From the NCBI GenBank assembly GCA_003225315.1, contig QHZD01000033.1:41592-105591 (forward strand): a DNA stretch of 64,000 nt, read 5' to 3'. Positions 26,254 through 35,449 of the stretch are shown one piece after another. Positions within the stretch are counted from its first letter, which is position 1. The number at the start of each line of letters is the position of its first letter. A program made the position numbers and the translations under genes. Source of the stretch: Acidobacteriota bacterium (GTDB lineage: Bacteria > Acidobacteriota > Terriglobia > Acidiferrales > UBA7541). The notes beneath the pieces are model-generated. The model did not search any database, had not been told where the DNA came from, and was given only the letters and a program-made list of their open reading frames with translations.

Positions 26254-26284
26254 TCTTCAACCTCAGGTAATCCCAAAGTCCATT

Positions 26285-26947
26285 TCATTGTAGTTGCAGA
26301 GTGACCTTTCTTCCGTAAAAAGCCTCCGCAAAACCTGTTGGAGAGTTCCCCTCTACTCCACGCAGCCGCATGAGAGCCAAAAAAGTTTCATTGGAAAACC
26401 ATTGCTTTGAGGCCTGCGTGCGGAAAGCCTCCTGAAGAAAGGCGGCCTTCTTTTGGCACGTGGATGCCTTCAAAGGAGAGAACACATTGGGCGATCCCAA
26501 ATCTCCGTCGTATTTGGGAATTTCATATTCCAGGATGAGGTGATCGCGGAAAGTGTTCCACGTCAGTTCGTTGAGCAGGCGATGATCCTGGTGCAAATCA
26601 TGACGATAGTGGGTGAAGACCAAGCCAGGATTGATGCGCCTCTTCAAGCGTTCGAATTCCTCCTTGATTTTCATGCCCACATAAGGGAAAAAACCGTCGC
26701 GATAGGAACGAACGGTAATGTTTCTTGACTTCGTACCCTTCAAAAAAAGACCGGCGCTCCGGAGCGCCTCGCGGCGACGTGGCGTGCTGGAGCTAAAAAC
26801 GACCCAGTCGACGCGCGTCGAGGGCTGCGATTCAATGAGGTGCAGAATAGTTCCTCCACAGCCGATCTCGATGTCGTCGGAGTGTGCGCCAAGGCAAAGG
26901 ATTTGAAGTGGCCGCTTGCCAAAATCTGTCAGCCGAAGGTTCATCAT
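26285..26947 (-). CDS. PIG-L/LmbE-family deacetylase
   Basis: A 220-residue zinc-dependent hydrolase. The first zinc motif is AHSDDIEIGCGG (about residues 21-32) and the second zinc histidine lies in HYRHDLHQDH (about 112-121). PIG-L relatives remove N-acetyl groups from sugars or other amides. Together with the DUF4910 protein and the cytidylyltransferase in the same operon, it may act on a nucleotide-sugar intermediate or a lipid-linked glycan. The substrate is not known. Confidence 0.92.
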   Translation of the reverse strand: MMNLRLTDFGKRPLQILCLGAHSDDIEIGCGGTILHLIESQPSTRVDWVVFSSSTPRRREALRSAGLFLKGTKSRNITVRSYRDGFFPYVGMKIKEEFERLKRRINPGLVFTHYRHDLHQDHRLLNELTWNTFRDHLILEYEIPKYDGDLGSPNVFSPLKASTCQKKAAFLQEAFRTQASKQWFSNETFLALMRLRGVEGNSPTGFAEAFYGRKVTLQLQ

Positions 26948-26962
26948 GGCGAACGAGCGATC

Positions 26963-27796
26963 CTACGTCGCATCGGCAGCAGCATCCAGGATCGAAACGG
27001 CCGCCTCCTCGCGTGGACGCGCATTCCTCCAGACTTCCCACGGCGCGTCGCCATGAGCGTACATGTCGTCCAGTTGCTGCTTGTCCTTAAAAGTGTCCAT
27101 GGATGCATAAAAGCCATCATGGCGATATGCCATCAACTGCTTTTGTCTCATAAGGCGTTCAAAAGGCTCAAGGACGAGCTCCTCGCCATTACGCATGTAC
27201 TGGAAGATTTCTCTCTTGAAAACAAAATAACCGCAATTGATGCGAAGCTCGGTATCGCGTATGGACTTGACCTCACTGACGTAGCCATCGGTGTCGGCCG
27301 AAACGGCGTGGTAGGTAAGATTCGGCTTGGCCGAAACGAAGGTCGCCACTCTACCGTGATGCCTGGAGAACTCAATAAGGCTCGGAAGGGGCATATCCGT
27401 CAGGCCGTCAGCGTAATTTGCGAGAAACATCTCCTCGGCCGCGAGGTAGCGCTCAACAGCCTTCAGGCGCTGACCGATATTTGAATGTGTCCCCGTCTCG
27501 GCGAAAGTGATGTTCCAGTCGTGGATATCACTGTTAAACAGCTGGAGGTCTTTGCCGCCGTTGGAGAGCGAAAAGTCGTTGGAGACACATTCATCATAGT
27601 GCAAAAAATATTGTTTAATGGCGTCCGCGCGGTATCCGAGACACAAGATGAAGTCTTTGTGGCCGTAGTGCGCGTAATACTTCATGACGTGCCAGAGGAC
27701 AGGCCGGTAGCCAATCGGGACCATAGGCTTGGGGACATTGTCCGCATATTCGCGCAGGCGCATCCCGAGTCCGCCACAGAAGATGACCACTTTCAT
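26963..27796 (-). CDS. rfbF: Glucose-1-phosphate cytidylyltransferase-like nucleotidyltransferase
   Basis: A 277-residue enzyme of the RfbF/DdhA group. The N-terminal nucleotide-binding signature is FCGGLGMRLREY with KPMVPIGYRPVLWH. LCLGYRADAIKQYF, the metal-binding ANYADGLTDM and GFYASMDTFKDK also match. It would form CDP-glucose from CTP and glucose-1-phosphate, the entry to CDP-linked deoxysugars. A canonical CDP-glucose 4,6-dehydratase was not found in the operon, so the sugar made here may follow a different route, or that gene lies elsewhere. Confidence 0.92.
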   Translation of the reverse strand: MKVVIFCGGLGMRLREYADNVPKPMVPIGYRPVLWHVMKYYAHYGHKDFILCLGYRADAIKQYFLHYDECVSNDFSLSNGGKDLQLFNSDIHDWNITFAETGTHSNIGQRLKAVERYLAAEEMFLANYADGLTDMPLPSLIEFSRHHGRVATFVSAKPNLTYHAVSADTDGYVSEVKSIRDTELRINCGYFVFKREIFQYMRNGEELVLEPFERLMRQKQLMAYRHDGFYASMDTFKDKQQLDDMYAHGDAPWEVWRNARPREEAAVSILDAAADAT

Positions 27797-27851
27797 GGAA
27801 GCGTTCTCCTTGTGGTCCGTCCACAGGACGAACCAGTCTCGAACCGCGAGA

Positions 27852-29147
27852 TCACGAGTAAACCTTCACTTCCGGGATAGGCACAACGAACTTGCCCCCC
27901 CAATCCCGAATGAATGCATTCTGCTGCATGATTTCTTGCTTGAGATTCCATGGCAAAATCAGCAGATAATCCGGTCTTGTACGCTGGATCTGATCCGGCG
28001 GATAAATGGGGATGTGCGTTCCGGGCAAGAACTTGCCGTGCTTATGGGGATTGCGGTCGACGGTATAGTCGATGAAGTCGGTGCGAATGGAGCAATAGTT
28101 CAGCAGGGTGTTGCCCTTGCCCGGCGCACCATATCCGGCAATTTTCTTTCCACTGCGCTTGGCCTCGAAAAGGAATTCGAGCAGTTTGCGCTTGGTTTCC
28201 TTTACCTGATCGGCAAAGCGCGAGTACGTCTCTACTTGCGCGTACCCCAATTTTTCCTCTCGTTCGCGAAGATCTCGGACTCGTGAGGTTACGGCGTGCG
28301 AGGAGTCCTCGGCATGCCGGGCAAAAATGCGCAGCGAGCCACCGTGGGTGGTCAATTCCTCGACATCAAAGAGCGTCAGGCCATGCGCAGCAAAGATCTT
28401 TCCGGCAGCGAGAAAGGAGAAATAGGAGAAGTGTTCATGGTAAATTGTGTCGAACTGATTTTCTTCCATCAGCCGCTGAAGATGGGGAAACTCCATGGTG
28501 ATTACGCCGTGAGGCTTCAGCAAGATCTTCATTCCCGCAACAAAATCGTTCAAATCGGGCACCTGCGCGAGCACGTTGTTGCCAAGGAGCAGATCTGCCT
28601 GCTTGCCGGCGGCCACTAGTTCCCGGGCCGTTTCGGTTCCAAAGAACCTCACCAACGTCGCGACGCCCTTCTTCTCGGCCTCGGGGGCAACATTCCCCGC
28701 AGGCTCAATGCCCAAAACCGGGATGCCTTTCTGGACGAAATACTGAAGCAGGTAGCCGTCGTTGCTGGCTACTTCGACAACTAGGCTGGCGTTATCGAGA
28801 GAAAGGTGGTCCGTCATCTGACTTGTGTATGCTTTTGCATGAGCAAGCCAAGAATCCGAGTAAGAGGAGAAATAGGCGTAGTCGCTGAAAATGTGCTCCG
28901 GGCTCACGTAGGCTTCGAGTTGCACCAGAAAACAGTTCGAGCACACGTACACATGAAGCGGATAAAAAGGCTCCATCTGATTCAGCTGGGTGGAACTAAG
29001 ATAGCTCTCGCACAACGGTGACATACCAAGGTCCACAAAGGTGTGCTGGAGCTTAGTTTTGCAGAACCGGCACAGTGGCTGCACAGAATCCGGAGGCATT
29101 TTGGCGAGGGATTCCGAGTCGTTCACAAGTTGATCTAGTGTGGGCAT
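27852..29147 (-). CDS. Sugar C-methyltransferase (SAM-dependent, TylC3/NovU type)
   Basis: A 431-residue enzyme. The N-terminal putative zinc-binding part has CRFC (about residue 27) and CSNC (about 69). The central SAM-binding core has VVEVASNDGYLLQYF and GIEPAGN. A C-terminal domain (about 290-431) contains GYGAPGKGNTLLNYC and PPDQIQRTRPDYLLILPWNL. This three-part layout is that of 3-C-methyltransferases acting on 4-keto-deoxysugar nucleotides. The ATG at 29147 is chosen because the family N terminus begins there; a much longer open frame upstream reads into the adjacent oxygenase gene in another frame and is artefactual. Product: probably a branched CDP-sugar. Confidence 0.93.
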   Translation of the reverse strand: MPTLDQLVNDSESLAKMPPDSVQPLCRFCKTKLQHTFVDLGMSPLCESYLSSTQLNQMEPFYPLHVYVCSNCFLVQLEAYVSPEHIFSDYAYFSSYSDSWLAHAKAYTSQMTDHLSLDNASLVVEVASNDGYLLQYFVQKGIPVLGIEPAGNVAPEAEKKGVATLVRFFGTETARELVAAGKQADLLLGNNVLAQVPDLNDFVAGMKILLKPHGVITMEFPHLQRLMEENQFDTIYHEHFSYFSFLAAGKIFAAHGLTLFDVEELTTHGGSLRIFARHAEDSSHAVTSRVRDLREREEKLGYAQVETYSRFADQVKETKRKLLEFLFEAKRSGKKIAGYGAPGKGNTLLNYCSIRTDFIDYTVDRNPHKHGKFLPGTHIPIYPPDQIQRTRPDYLLILPWNLKQEIMQQNAFIRDWGGKFVVPIPEVKVYS

Positions 29148-29163
29148 ATGGTCGTCAGACCTT

Positions 29164-30055
29164 TCAAACGGCAGCGGCTGCCCGCAATTCGCCAGGACGC
29201 ACCAGAGGCGGCTGCGTCTCGTATAACGCATAAAGCTCTTCCGGCACGTGCGCGAAATCTGTACCGCGCAGATAGTCGTGCATGCACGTGCCAGTGCACT
29301 CAGAATCCACGTTGGCTGCGCCGCGTCGCGCAACAACGTCATCAATATGCACAGTGCGGAAATCGATGCTAAGTCGAGTGCGGCCGGAGGTGTTGGGCAC
29401 GCTCGAGTGCATTTGCGCACCGGAAAAAAGCAGCAGGCCTCCTGGGGGCGTAACGACACGGACCTGAGGATCGAGCTCCATAGGTTCCTCGGGACGAGGT
29501 TGCTTGCGGGTGTCCTCTTTCAGAAATTGTGCGGCGTTGTGGCGGCTGGTGCGGTTCCACTCGTCATAGTTGTAAGTGGCGGAGCCGTTGCGCACCGGCA
29601 TTTTCGGAGACGATCGGATAGATGGGCATCCACCAGTTGACTTGGCACATAGGAGCCGAATACCAAGTGTCCCGATGAGGATGAAAAGCGTAGGCGATCC
29701 CGGTAGTGAGGTACTGATCGCTGGTTGAAGTACGCATGCGCGGCACATCGAAATAGGTTTTGCTGAGGTCACATCCCGTTTCCCTCAGGATGCCCTGGAT
29801 GAATTCCTTGGACTTAGGATGATGTATGAACTTGGGTTTGAGTTCGGCGAGTATCGCTGCATAGCGGTCGACGGGCAGATGAAACTGGGCCGTTTCGGGA
29901 TCAGCGCCGGAAAATGCATCGGTAAGCATTTGGCGCGCAAATTCTACGAGGGCGAGGGAGCTTGGAGTTGGCGAGTGAACAATCACTTGGCCGCCATACA
30001 ACAAATCTCGGCGTTGTTCGTCGCTATTTGTTGTGTCGATATAAATTGCATTCAT
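29164..30055 (-). pseudogene. Phytanoyl-CoA-dioxygenase-like gene, frameshifted
   Basis: Two overlapping frames together encode one PhyH-type Fe(II)/2-oxoglutarate oxygenase. The first (from ATG 30055) carries the metal motif FHPHRDTWYS and QVNWWMPIYPIVSEN. The second frame continues near 29600 with MPVRNGS, YNYDEWNRTSR, then the distal histidine and arginine in SGAQMHSSVP and RTRLSIDFRTV, to a stop at 29164. By memory, homologues have about a dozen more residues at the junction (a region like MAFHPRYW), so a small out-of-frame deletion is likely. Translation as it stands would end after about 163 residues without the distal His. Start and stop coupling with neighbours is intact, suggesting recent loss or a sequence error. 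Confidence 0.75.
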
Positions 30056-31413
30056 GATTTTGTCCTTTCGAATGACTCCGCGGGCTCGGGCGTCTCAAGC
30101 GCGAAGCACTCGCGCAACAGACCTTTCTGCTGCAAGCCTTCAGTAGCTGCACAAATGGAATCGAACGCCATGTTCGAGCGCTCAGTAATATCCAATAGCG
30201 AGTGATTGCCGTCGGAGAGGTTCAGAACCCAAAGCATGGCCAATTCTCTAACGCCTGCATCAGAACCACCGCCAACCATTCCGTACAGACCGCGCCTTCC
30301 GAGCTGCGGTTCACATTTAGAGTTCAAATTCAAGAAAGTCCCATTTCTCTCAAGCAGACTCATGATCTGAAGGCAAGCTTCGAATGACTCCTCGAGCTTC
30401 TCTGGATGGACGAAGCCAAGATTGTCGGCTGAAGTGTGATACTCCGGAAAAGTGCCGTGAGGACTGCGCGAAAGGCGCCCCGCGGGCAGATTGATTCCGG
30501 GGGAGCAGAATTGCCTTTCGTCGTAACCGTAAGGCGAGAAATCCAGAAGATGATGGTCGTAGGAAGCGTGGCGAAGCACGTGAGCGGCAGCCCGGTCGAT
30601 TTCGGCATTGCCGCGCCGGCTCCTTTTGTAGTGTAGTTTGCCGCTATCACCGAGTCCGGTAAGGACCAACCCGTGGCGGATGCGAGAAATCTTCTCTTCG
30701 TTCAACGCCAGCCAAGTGATGGCGCCGATGGTTCCGGGAATGAACAAGAACCTGTAGGAGTATCTATGCGGACGTGAGGACAAATGCTTCGCCAGGAATG
30801 CGGCGACAGCGATACCAGAAAGATTGTCGTTGCACATTGAAGGATGGCAACAATGTGTGGAAACAATGATTTCATCGGGCAGTTCACCTGGGAGGAAGCA
30901 TTCGCCATAGGTTAAATAACCTGGCTGCAGCGTCGAATCGATGATGACTTCGTACTCATCATCAGGCAGACGCCCAAGCTGATGGTGGCTTAGACAAAAG
31001 CCCCAGCTTTCTTTGTAATAGGAGGTGCGGTAGGGAATCCAATTAGGACGATCCGGCAAGGTGAACAGATGACTTTTCAATTCCGCAAGCCGCATCTTGC
31101 GGTGTACCGGAACGCTGTAGTTGACAACATGCAGATTCGAGGTTTGAAAATCGATGACGCGTTCGCCGCGGGAATTCATCACGTAGGCGTCCCGGATATT
31201 CCATTCTTGAGGGACAGTCCAATCAAACACTTGCGTGCCAGTCGGCACCTCACGAAGTGTTAAGGGAGCAAATTTAGCGACCGCGCTTAGGGTTTCGCGC
31301 AGGCCATTACCGGTGATACTACGGCACATGGGATAGAGATCCGCGATGAAACGGTGCATCTCATGACCTATTCCCGTGGTAACTGGCGCGGATTGGCTGG
31401 CCGAAGAATTCAT
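30052..31413 (-). CDS. DUF4910 aminopeptidase-like protein
   Basis: A 453-residue protein of the DUF4910/DUF2172 family: M28-like zinc peptidase fold with an inserted domain and a C-terminal winged-helix-like segment. It starts LYPMCRSITGNGLRETL. The metal-site pieces are STHCCHPSMCNDNLSG (His and Asp) and FPEYHTSADN (His, Asp). The C-terminal part (about 375-440) is a short HTH-like region (LSDGNHSLLDITERS). Proteins like this occur in polysaccharide loci with PIG-L deacetylases and cytidylyltransferases, but the substrate is unproven. The gene overlaps the oxygenase gene by four bases. Confidence 0.88.
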   Translation of the reverse strand: MNSSASQSAPVTTGIGHEMHRFIADLYPMCRSITGNGLRETLSAVAKFAPLTLREVPTGTQVFDWTVPQEWNIRDAYVMNSRGERVIDFQTSNLHVVNYSVPVHRKMRLAELKSHLFTLPDRPNWIPYRTSYYKESWGFCLSHHQLGRLPDDEYEVIIDSTLQPGYLTYGECFLPGELPDEIIVSTHCCHPSMCNDNLSGIAVAAFLAKHLSSRPHRYSYRFLFIPGTIGAITWLALNEEKISRIRHGLVLTGLGDSGKLHYKRSRRGNAEIDRAAAHVLRHASYDHHLLDFSPYGYDERQFCSPGINLPAGRLSRSPHGTFPEYHTSADNLGFVHPEKLEESFEACLQIMSLLERNGTFLNLNSKCEPQLGRRGLYGMVGGGSDAGVRELAMLWVLNLSDGNHSLLDITERSNMAFDSICAATEGLQQKGLLRECFALETPEPAESFERTKS

Positions 31414-31961
31414 TGATTTAGACCACTTTGTTTCGTCAAGAAGTCTGGGTAATTGCGGTCACGCTCCAGGATCGTCCGCTCCGCCGACGGCCATTCGATA
31501 CCAAAGGAAGGGTCATCCCAGCGTACTCCGCGAGCACATTCCGGGGCGTAAGGCTGGGACATTTGGTAGAAGACTTCCGTGTCATCCAGAAGCGTTTGAA
31601 AACCGTGAGCGAATCCTTCCGGTATGTACAACATCCTTCCTTTTGCGGCGCAAAGCTCGACCGCGAAGTGCTGCTGAAAAGTCGAGGAAGACTCGCGCAG
31701 ATCGATGATGACATCAAAAATCGCTCCGGCAGTGCAGCGGATGAGCTTGGCCTCGGCGAACGGCGATACTTGGTAGTGCATCCCTCGCAGCGTTCCCTTT
31801 CGTTTGTTGAACGAGACATTGCACTGCGCGATTTCAGGATTCAGGCCGCGGGCCACGAATTTCTCACGGCAAAAAGTTCGGGCGAAAAAGCCACGTTCGT
31901 CTTCACGCTTTTCCGGCTCAATCAAGAAAGCACCGGCCAATCTGGTCTCCCGAAAAATCAC
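31410..31961 (-). CDS. rfbC: dTDP-4-dehydrorhamnose 3,5-epimerase-like enzyme
   Basis: A 183-residue cupin epimerase. The catalytic base lies in TLRGMHYQ (His about 65), and it has IPEGFAHGFQTL and the catalytic tyrosine region VFYQMS. The family epimerises C3 and/or C5 of 4-keto-6-deoxy nucleotide sugars. In this operon the substrate is more likely CDP-linked than dTDP-linked, because the only nucleotidyltransferase here is of the CTP type. Overlaps the DUF4910 gene by four bases. Confidence 0.92.
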   Translation of the reverse strand: MIFRETRLAGAFLIEPEKREDERGFFARTFCREKFVARGLNPEIAQCNVSFNKRKGTLRGMHYQVSPFAEAKLIRCTAGAIFDVIIDLRESSSTFQQHFAVELCAAKGRMLYIPEGFAHGFQTLLDDTEVFYQMSQPYAPECARGVRWDDPSFGIEWPSAERTILERDRNYPDFLTKQSGLNQ

Positions 31962-31988
31962 GAAGGCACCTGGATCCTTGTAAGTGAA

Positions 31989-33050
31989 TCAACTAGCTGC
32001 CGCCTGGAGTTCGCTTGCGACATCCGCCGGCTGCCAACGTAGCGTCGAGTCCAGGCGCCGGCAAGCCACCAAACCCTGAAGGTGATCGATTCGCTTGAAG
32101 CGTGCGCCCTCAAAATCTTCATGGCGCAAATCCACTTTCTGGTAAGCCTCGTAAAGTTCGCGGGCGCCTTTGCGGGCATCCCATTGAGGTTGGAAGCCGG
32201 GAAGGGCACGAGATATCCGGCTGAAGTCAACGCGGTAGCATCGCTTGTCGGGACCAGCATCCGCAGCGTACTCGATCTTGCAGCCTGGTACTGTTTCCTT
32301 GACAATTTCTGCCAGATCGCGAACCTGATAGTTTTCTTCACTGCGGCCGACGTTAAATGCTTCGTTATGGATAACTTCACGAGGCGCTTCTAAGACAGCA
32401 AGGAATGCCCGAGAGATATCCTCGATATGAACGATCGGGCGCCACGGCGTGCCATCACTCTTGATGTAAACGCGCCCGGTCGTGAAGGCCCAAGCGACCA
32501 AGTTATTAAGAACGAGATCAAATCGCAGGCGAGGGGATACACCGTACGCAGTGGCGTTTCGGAGAAAAGTGGGGCTGAATCCAGAGTCCGCGAGCTTGGC
32601 AACATCCCGTTCGACCAAGACCTTTGATGTACCATACGGAGTAACAGGATTGAATTCGGCCGATTCATCAAGGATCTTGTCGCCAGCGGAGCCATAAGTG
32701 CTGCACGAGGAGGAGAACACAAAGCGCTCTACTCCCGCTTGCTTTGCGCTTTGAGCCAGATGAACCGAAGCCAGGTGATTAATCTCGTAGGTCAGCTGCG
32801 GGTTGAGATTTCCGAGGGGATCGTTGGAGAGTCCGGCAAGGTGAAATACCGCATGGAAACCCTCAAGGTCGGCAGGCGTAATGTCCCGGATGTCTTTGCG
32901 AATGTAGGGGAACTGCCGAGGGGGCTCGCCAAATGTGCATTGCTCGAACAAGCCGCTGTCTAAACCGACGACTTCATGCCCTGCCTCGGCCAAGAGCGGA
33001 GCCATAACGGTCCCGATATACCCTAGGTGACCTGTCAGCAACACACGCAT
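31989..33050 (-). CDS. NAD-dependent epimerase/dehydratase (extended SDR)
   Basis: A 353-residue Rossmann enzyme starting [16 protein letters not shown], with SSSCSTYG and the catalytic PYGTSK (YxxxK), then [16 protein letters not shown]. The ATG at 33050 is chosen because the nucleotide-binding motif begins two residues later; the frame extends 26 codons further without family similarity. It is the first gene of the operon. It could reduce or epimerise a keto-sugar, or replace the missing 4,6-dehydratase. Sequence alone does not decide. Confidence 0.88.
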   Translation of the reverse strand: MRVLLTGHLGYIGTVMAPLLAEAGHEVVGLDSGLFEQCTFGEPPRQFPYIRKDIRDITPADLEGFHAVFHLAGLSNDPLGNLNPQLTYEINHLASVHLAQSAKQAGVERFVFSSSCSTYGSAGDKILDESAEFNPVTPYGTSKVLVERDVAKLADSGFSPTFLRNATAYGVSPRLRFDLVLNNLVAWAFTTGRVYIKSDGTPWRPIVHIEDISRAFLAVLEAPREVIHNEAFNVGRSEENYQVRDLAEIVKETVPGCKIEYAADAGPDKRCYRVDFSRISRALPGFQPQWDARKGARELYEAYQKVDLRHEDFEGARFKRIDHLQGLVACRRLDSTLRWQPADVASELQAAAS

Positions 33051-33725
33051 GGTCTGCACTCTCCGACATACGAAATGACAAACTTGGCCGTACGTTTCTG
33101 ACCTTGAGAGAAGCAAACGGGGGGCCACTCGAAAGGGGGTCTATGGCAGGGTGCATAATCTAAGTTATATAAAACACAGTACTTACTATGAGCGCGCAGG
33201 AATTGCCGGCGAATTGTCCCGATGATTTCCCTTCCAGGGCATTGTTTTTCACGTTCAACCGGACCCAGACGGCAGTTAGAACGCGGAAGTGCCTGAGCTC
33301 GTTACTAGGCGGGGAGAGCTTTCACCTACCCCGGAGCTTTCGCCAAGATTGAGAAAACTAAATGCGCCTTGGATCTCTCAGGCCGAGAGTGTGTGGTGGT
33401 GTAATTGATTCGTTCCGGGGACTCGCTTTTACTTCAATTCCTGAGGTAATCTCATCAAGGGTGGTTAGAGCTTCGGGACTTCCTCGAGCAGAAGGTTTTG
33501 GCGGCCCGATCAGCAAAAGGCGCTCAGAGAATCTTGCGCAATTGATGTTTCGCGACGATGCATGGGGACTGCCCTGAAAACCGATCTGAGGCTTACAGTC
33601 AAAAAAGGAGGCAAATCTCACTGGTGCCGCGACTGTTCTCGACAATCGTAGGGGAGGGTTGGACCGCTGATTTGGCAGGTGCTGTTCAGTAGAGTAATCA
33701 GCGCGGAAAAAGCGGAAGAGTCAAC
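33051..33725. other. Gene-free region between divergent surface-polysaccharide genes
   Basis: No convincing coding sequence on either strand; short frames lack recognisable content. It contains the sigma-54-like site for the leftward operon (33112-33127) and an AT-rich patch near 33163-33180. Confidence 0.55.
33112..33127 (-). promoter_or_regulatory. Sigma-54 -24/-12 promoter candidate for the nucleotide-sugar/O-antigen operon
   Basis: Reads TGGCCCCCCGTTTGCT on the - strand: 10 of 12 defined consensus positions with exact spacing. Predicted initiation near 33101, about 51 bases before the SDR start codon. Confidence 0.55.
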
Positions 33726-35441
33726 GTGCCAGACCGAGACCATATAGGCGCTCCCAAGTTGCGAATCGGAATCATGCTGAATTCGCTGACGGCCACGCGT
33801 TGGGTCGCCAAGATCGTAGCGGATATCCAGGAATCCTCGTTCGCGGAAGTCGTGCTTGTTGTCCGAAATTCCTCGCCCCATGCTGCCCCGAAGAAACCCT
33901 GGCGCCAGCTGCTCAAAACCTACTGGACGCATAGTTTATTTGAGCGCTATCGGCGTTGGGACCGTCAGCGCCATCGGAAAGAGTTGGATGCGTTTGAAGA
34001 GACCGATCTAACTGGAATTTTGAAAAACGCGTCCATACTCTTAGTCCAGCCAATCTCAAAAGGGTTCGTGGACCGCTTTGCTAAGGAAGACATTGCGCGA
34101 ATTCGTGAGGCAAACCTCGACGTCTTGTTTCGCTTCGGCTTCCGCATTATTCGCGGAGAAATTCTGTCATGCGCAAAACATGGAGTTTGGTCCTTTCACC
34201 ATGCGGACAATAGGGAATATCGTGGAGCGCCTCCAGGCTTTTGGGAAATGTACGAGGGCAACCCTGTCACGGGGAGCATTCTGCAAGTACTCACTGAGTC
34301 ACTCGATGGCGGGCGCGTAATCTATCGTTCTCTTTCTGCGACGGATTTCGAATCGCTCCATTTGACGCTCAACCCCTTGTATTGGAAAACCTCTGAATTC
34401 GCAATTCGCCGATTGTGCGACCTTTACACGTACGGCTGGGGCTATATCCAGTCCCTTGAAGTATTCAACGAGGCGGATAGCTACAAGAAAGGGATTTATC
34501 GCACTCCGCCGACACCAGTTATGTTGCGTTTTCTGACGCGGCTTGCCCTGCGGAAGATCTATCGGCGGTGCCGTTCGCTGCTAGTCGGCGAACGCACGCA
34601 GTGGTTTATTGCTTATCGGGCAAGAACTGATAAGCCGAGCGCACTCACAGACCGAACGGGGTTCCGCCTGGTTCCTTGGCCTCGGGGGCGATTTTACGCC
34701 GACCCGTTCTTGCTAAAACACGACGGTAAGACTTACGTTTTCTTCGAGGACTTCGATTTTAAAAAAAACAGGGCGGCGATCTCGTACTTCGAAATTGGCG
34801 ACCAAGGACGGCTTAGCGTTCCACAAAGAGTTCTGGACAATGGTTATCACATGTCTTACCCGTATCTTTTCGAGAGCCATGGAATTATATACATGATCCC
34901 TGAGACTAGGGCCAGAAAGACGATCGAACTTTATCGGGCAACTGAATTCCCACGAAACTGGGAGCTCGTAAGAATCATGGCCCATGATGTCCTTGCTGTG
35001 GACACGACCGTCTTCGAACAGTCAGGAAAGTTCTGGCTTTTCACAAACATTGCTGTCTCCGGCGGATCCACCTTCGACGAACTTCACTTGTTCTATTCGG
35101 ATTCTCTAGAAGGTGAATGGACACCTCACCCGAAAAACCCAATCGTCTCGGATGTGCGCCGTGCGCGACCAGCCGGCGCTCTATTTTTCGAGGGGGGGAA
35201 ACTCATTCGTCCAGGGCAGGACTGCAGCCTTCGATATGGATATGCACTGAATTTTAGCGAAATTGAGACTCTTTCGGAGAGCGACTACGAGGAGAAACCT
35301 TACAACCGTATAGAACCCGATTGGTGCCACGGAAGCATTTGCACGCACACCTACAATCGCACGGAAGAATTTGAAGTATTGGACGGGATGAAGCTAGGGC
35401 GCTATCCGCGACTCCTGGACTGGATCAAAAACCGTGGATGA
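33726..35441 (+). CDS. Formyltransferase-like domain fused to a GINT1/GH43-like beta-propeller
   Basis: A 571-residue protein without signal peptide. Residues about 10-260 resemble the Met-tRNA/sugar formyltransferase fold: VWSFHHADNREYRGAPPGFW with a later SLDGGRVI corresponds to the N-x-H...D signature, though the Asn is replaced here. Residues about 300-560 form a five-bladed-propeller-like unit with YADPFLL, KTYVFFEDFDF, SYPYLFE and YMIPETR. That unit resembles the N-terminal domain of plant glucosamine inositolphosphorylceramide transferase and GH43-type propellers. GTG at 33726 follows GGAAGAG. It converges with a GT2 gene eight bases away. It may formylate an amino sugar while the propeller binds the glycan. 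The substrate is unknown and the activity unproven. Confidence 0.75.
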   Translation: MPDRDHIGAPKLRIGIMLNSLTATRWVAKIVADIQESSFAEVVLVVRNSSPHAAPKKPWRQLLKTYWTHSLFERYRRWDRQRHRKELDAFEETDLTGILKNASILLVQPISKGFVDRFAKEDIARIREANLDVLFRFGFRIIRGEILSCAKHGVWSFHHADNREYRGAPPGFWEMYEGNPVTGSILQVLTESLDGGRVIYRSLSATDFESLHLTLNPLYWKTSEFAIRRLCDLYTYGWGYIQSLEVFNEADSYKKGIYRTPPTPVMLRFLTRLALRKIYRRCRSLLVGERTQWFIAYRARTDKPSALTDRTGFRLVPWPRGRFYADPFLLKHDGKTYVFFEDFDFKKNRAAISYFEIGDQGRLSVPQRVLDNGYHMSYPYLFESHGIIYMIPETRARKTIELYRATEFPRNWELVRIMAHDVLAVDTTVFEQSGKFWLFTNIAVSGGSTFDELHLFYSDSLEGEWTPHPKNPIVSDVRRARPAGALFFEGGKLIRPGQDCSLRYGYALNFSEIETLSESDYEEKPYNRIEPDWCHGSICTHTYNRTEEFEVLDGMKLGRYPRLLDWIKNRG

Positions 35442-35449
35442 TTCTACGC

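Noticed and set aside
29148..29459. N-terminal extension of the C-methyltransferase by 104 codons
   Set aside because: The extension reads the oxygenase gene in another frame, and the family N terminus begins at 29147.
33362..33645. Short overlapping frames in the 675-bp gap, considered as a decayed transposase or gene remnant
   Set aside because: Neither strand gives a recognisable motif, and no terminal inverted repeats or target duplications were seen.
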